64,000 nucleotides of DNA, taken from positions 62,001 to 126,000 of the forward strand of contig NZ_BMMF01000010.1 of assembly GCF_014645695.1 (NCBI RefSeq). Direction: 5' to 3'. Position 1 is the first letter of the stretch; every line of letters begins with the position of its first letter. This document shows, piece by piece, positions 61,222-64,000 of this stretch. The notes below the pieces were generated by a model. It made no database searches and was not told the origin of the DNA. It saw only the letters and a program-made list of their open reading frames with translations. Position numbers and translations under genes: made by a program. The stretch comes from Salinarimonas ramus. Lineage in GTDB: Bacteria; Pseudomonadota; Alphaproteobacteria; Rhizobiales; Beijerinckiaceae.

Positions 61222-61944
61222 TCAGCGGCCGCGGGATACGCGCTCGATCTCGGCGCGCACGAGGCGCTCGACGATGCTCGGCAGGTTGTCGTCGAGCCAG
61301 TCCTTCAGCATCGGTCGCAGCATCTCCTTGACGAGATCCTCGAGCGTCCGGCCCTGGTTGGAGAGGACGGCGTGGGCGAGCATGTTGAAATGGTTGCCCA
61401 CGGCCGAATCCGTGGCTTCCGAGAGGAGGCGCTCCTCGTCGACCATGCGCCGGCGCGGGGGCTCGGGCATCGGCGGCGGAACATAGGGCGCCGGCTCCTC
61501 GAAGACGGGCTCGGGCTCCTCGAAAGCGTCGATCTCCGGCTCGGGCTCGGGCTCCGGCTCGGGGAGCGCATCGAAGTCGGGCTTGCCCGAGAGCTCGTTG
61601 TGGCGAAAGTCGATGTCCTCGTGCTCGAGGTCGAGGGGGGACGGCTCGCGCGCCACCTTGGCCACCGGCTCCGCCACCTGGCCGAGGTCGAGGACTTCCT
61701 CCTCCTCGTCCTCCGGCTCCGGCTCGGGTTCCGGCTCGGGCTCCTCCTCGGCGTCGTCGCCGAACATGTCGTCGATGGAGGCCTGCGAGTTCGGGCCGCC
61801 GTCGTCGGCGACCTCGTCCTCCTCCGGCTCCTCCTCCGGCGCGCTCGACGCCTGGTCGTCGGCGATGATCCGGCGGATGGAGGCGAGGATCTCCTCCATA
61901 GTCGGCTCTTCGGACTTGGCGCTCTTCGGGCTGGCCGGGCTCAT
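61222..61944 (-). CDS. popZ: PopZ-like cell-pole organizing protein (DUF2497)
   Basis: A 240-residue protein with the PopZ architecture: N-terminal helix EEPTMEEILASIRRIIADDQ that binds partner proteins, a long acidic, proline-rich disordered middle with many EP repeats (about 32-165), and the C-terminal oligomerization region (TLEDLVKEMLRPMLKDWLDD, NLPSIVERLVRAEIERV). PopZ forms polar networks that anchor the chromosome origin and signalling proteins. valS follows, the usual order in related genomes. Confidence 0.9.
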   Translation of the reverse strand: MSPASPKSAKSEEPTMEEILASIRRIIADDQASSAPEEEPEEDEVADDGGPNSQASIDDMFGDDAEEEPEPEPEPEPEDEEEEVLDLGQVAEPVAKVAREPSPLDLEHEDIDFRHNELSGKPDFDALPEPEPEPEPEIDAFEEPEPVFEEPAPYVPPPMPEPPRRRMVDEERLLSEATDSAVGNHFNMLAHAVLSNQGRTLEDLVKEMLRPMLKDWLDDNLPSIVERLVRAEIERVSRGR

Positions 61945-62085
61945 CTGGCACTCATCGATCGCGATTCCACACGGAACGAGGATCGACCCGTATGGTCAAC
62001 GAAAGCTTAACGCGGCTTGTCGGAACGGCGCAAAGCGCAATGTGCGTCGTCCACGGCGAAACGTCGGGTCGCGCCGCCCGCGGCG

Positions 62086-63474
62086 TCACTGGCCGGACGG
62101 CGTCTGCGTGCCGTACCAGAGCCCGTCGACCTGCTCGAAATGGACGCTGGCGTCGTAGATCTCGACACCGAGCGCGAGCTGGGTCGGCGTGAGCCTCCCC
62201 ATCGCCTGTACGAGGGCGTAGCCCGCCACCACGCGATCGCGCTGCGCCGTGATCAGGTTCACGCGCGCGTTCAGCAATTCCTGCTGGGCGTTGAGCACGT
62301 CGAGCGTCGTGCGCTGGCCGACCCGGGCCTCCTCGCGCACGCCCGAAAGCGCCGTCTCGGCGGCGGAGACCTGGGCCTGCGCGGCCTCGATCTGCGCCGT
62401 CGACGCGTCGAGCTGGCCCCAGGCGGCGATGATCGCGGCGCGGACCTGCTCGCGGACGAGATCGACGTCGAAGCGACGCTGCGACGCGATCTCCTTGGCC
62501 TGACGCACGCGCGCCGAGACCTCGCCGCCCTGGTAGAGCGGCACGTCGAGGCGCGCCACGATCTGCGCGGACGTGGTCCGGTCGCCGGAGATCGAGGAAT
62601 CGTAGCGATGGTTCACCGCACCCTGGACGCCGAGCGTCGGCAGGAGCTCGCCCTCGATCAGTCGGACCTGCGCCTGCGCGGCGTCGAGCGCGTGACGCGC
62701 GGCGGTGATGTTGGGATTCTGCGAAAGCCCGATCTCGACCGCGGCCTCGACCGAGCGCGGGATCAGGCGCGCGGGGATGCTGCCCGGCTGCAGCTGGCGT
62801 GGATCGACGCCGACGATGCGGCGGTAGATCGCGATGCTCGAGCGCAGGTTCGCCTCCGCGAGGCTGACCTGAGAGCGGGCGGCCGCGACGCGCGCCTCGG
62901 ACTGAGCGACGTCGGTGCGGGTCACCTCGCCCACGTCGAATCGGTCCTGCGTCTGGCGCAGCTGCTCGCCCAGAACGTCGATGTTGTTGCGCTGCAGGTT
63001 GAGGATCGCCGTGTCGCGCAGGACGTTCATGTAGGCCTGCGCCGCCTGGAACAGCACGTCCTGGACGGAGGCCTCGAGGTTCTGGCGCGCGGCGAAGACC
63101 TGGCTCTCGGCCTGGCGCACGGAGGCGGCCGTGCGGCCGCCGTTGTAGATCGTCTGGTTGATCTGCAGGCCGATGCCGCGAGGAGTCAGCGCGCTCTCGG
63201 AGGAGATGCCGCGCAGCTCGCGCTCGCTCCAGGTACGGCCGATGTCGGCGCTGGCGCTGATGCGGGGGCGATAGCCGGAGAGCGCACGGGGCACGTTCTC
63301 GTCCGTGGCGCGCACGCTCGCGCGCTCGCCGTTGATGATCGGGCTCGCGATGTAGGCGCGCGAGAGCGCGGATTCGAGCGTCTCTGCGAGCGCCGCGGCG
63401 GGATACGCCGCCGACAGGCCGAGCGCCGCTGCGATCAGCGCTGCGTTCCAACGGACGGACCTGGCGCGCGACAT
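62086..63474 (-). CDS. tolC: TolC-family outer-membrane efflux protein
   Basis: A 462-residue outer-membrane channel. The signal peptide is MSRARSVRWNAALIAAALGL with cleavage after AALA (30). Two repeated coiled-coil halves follow (QVFAARQNLEASVQDVLFQA, QVSAAETALSGVREEARVGQ), with RTTLDVLNAQQELLNARVNL near the end of the second. It would serve RND or type I export systems; no pump gene is adjacent. Upstream lies the end of a protein-isoaspartate methyltransferase gene, an arrangement often seen in alphaproteobacteria. Confidence 0.92.
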   Translation of the reverse strand: MSRARSVRWNAALIAAALGLSAAYPAAALAETLESALSRAYIASPIINGERASVRATDENVPRALSGYRPRISASADIGRTWSERELRGISSESALTPRGIGLQINQTIYNGGRTAASVRQAESQVFAARQNLEASVQDVLFQAAQAYMNVLRDTAILNLQRNNIDVLGEQLRQTQDRFDVGEVTRTDVAQSEARVAAARSQVSLAEANLRSSIAIYRRIVGVDPRQLQPGSIPARLIPRSVEAAVEIGLSQNPNITAARHALDAAQAQVRLIEGELLPTLGVQGAVNHRYDSSISGDRTTSAQIVARLDVPLYQGGEVSARVRQAKEIASQRRFDVDLVREQVRAAIIAAWGQLDASTAQIEAAQAQVSAAETALSGVREEARVGQRTTLDVLNAQQELLNARVNLITAQRDRVVAGYALVQAMGRLTPTQLALGVEIYDASVHFEQVDGLWYGTQTPSGQ

Positions 63475-63707
63475 CAACTCTTCCCTGTCCTGGCCCGACG
63501 ACGGGAACGGTTCGGCGTCCCTGCGACTCGGGCGTTCATACTGAGCACGGTGCTGCGCAAGAATACGGCCGGGACGCTTCCGAGCAATGCTCATCGCCCC
63601 GCCTCGGCCATTTCCTCGCCATCCGTTGCCCCAAAACCACGATTCGGCCGCGGCCGGAAACCGCTTTTCTCAGCGGGTCTTAGCAAAAGTCAGTCGGTCG
63701 GCCGCCG

Positions 63708-64000
63708 TCAGAAGACGAAGCCCGGCTCCTCGCGGAACGGGGCCAGCACCGGCGCCGCCGCGTCGAAGATGGCGCGCGACCCGAAGGTGTCGCCGGAGCG
63801 CACGAAGATCGTGGCGCGGCTCGTGCGGCTGCCGTCGCCGACGATGGCGCCGAGCCGCCCATCCTCGGCGAGGCATTCGAGCAGCGCCTGCGGACGCTTC
63901 TGGGCGGCGCCGTTCAGGAGGATCACGTCGAAGGGCCCGTGCCCGGCGCAGCCGTTCTCGATCGGCCCCACGACCACCTCGACGTCCCCCGCCCCGTGCG
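63708..64000 (-). CDS. protein-L-isoaspartate O-methyltransferase, C-terminal part
   Basis: The last 97 residues of a gene whose start lies beyond the window. The sequence PFDVILLNGAAQKRPQALLE, then LAEDGRLGAIVGDGSRTSRA matches the C-terminal half of PCMT-like methyltransferases (D-I-L-NGA in place of the usual V-tGA motif, and the L-xxGGRLvaivG strand). The SAM-binding motif is outside the window. It precedes tolC by 233 nt on the same strand. The frame stays open to position 64000. Confidence 0.8.
   Translation of the reverse strand, partial: HGAGDVEVVVGPIENGCAGHGPFDVILLNGAAQKRPQALLECLAEDGRLGAIVGDGSRTSRATIFVRSGDTFGSRAIFDAAAPVLAPFREEPGFVF

Noticed and set aside
61460..61850. Glu-Pro coding repeats in the popZ-like gene as a DNA tandem repeat or CRISPR-like array
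   Set aside because: The units are short codon repeats within a disordered protein region; there are no regular spacers.

Overview
The window is a 64 kb chromosomal segment of a high-GC alphaproteobacterium, most likely in the order Hyphomicrobiales (Rhizobiales). That placement is inferred from gene content and order: a PopZ-type polar organizer next to valS, a DUF2232 membrane protein between rpsR and rplI, yajC-secD-secF followed by Mth938-like and squalene/phytoene-synthase-like genes, a small DUF1127 protein beside a LysR regulator, and a CIRCE element plus RpoH-like promoter before groESL. I see no rRNA, CRISPR array, prophage or insertion-sequence transposase. One tRNA gene (Trp, CCA) is present.

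Positions 1-13,000 hold the classic transcription/translation cluster on the minus strand, in transcription order tuf, tRNA-Trp, secE, nusG, rplK, rplA, rplJ, rplL, rpoB, rpoC (3' end cut by the window edge). Strong hairpins lie between tuf and tRNA-Trp, between rplL and rpoB, and between rpoB and rpoC. An APC-type amino-acid permease with a divergent Lrp/AsnC regulator interrupts the usual tRNA-Trp/secE junction. Next come a PRC-barrel periplasmic protein, a marR-patatin pair whose promoter suggests leaderless translation of marR, the rpsF-rpsR-DUF2232-rplI operon, a DUF3008 protein and a chemoreceptor.

Positions 20,000-31,300 hold a DUF1127/LysR divergent pair, the yajC-secDF operon with two homologs of mitochondrial complex I assembly factors, a septation protein A homolog, and a minus-strand cluster of a penicillin-acylase-family Ntn hydrolase, a GH3-type acyl-amido synthetase (25-nt overlap) and a dienelactone hydrolase. 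Diverging from it are an isoaspartyl-methyltransferase-like protein and a molybdopterin oxidoreductase. The pairing of an amide-forming and an amide-cleaving enzyme is the best candidate here for an undescribed metabolic system.

Positions 34,400-44,500 contain a fused beta-oxidation enzyme, tyrS, a broken toxin-antitoxin locus (intact antitoxin, PIN toxin cut to its first residues, with a 193-bp palindromic element at the break), a beta-hydroxyacid dehydrogenase, a flavin monooxygenase, two EamA transporters and one 384-residue protein of unknown family. groESL follows.

Positions 46,800-56,000 hold a TRAP transporter membrane pair without a nearby binding protein, a phnDCEE uptake operon behind three Pho-box half-sites, and an arsR-flavoprotein-MFS module whose proteins carry paired cysteines. 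The window ends with a GGDEF-EAL protein, valS, popZ, a TolC-family outer-membrane protein and the 3' end of a protein-isoaspartate methyltransferase gene.
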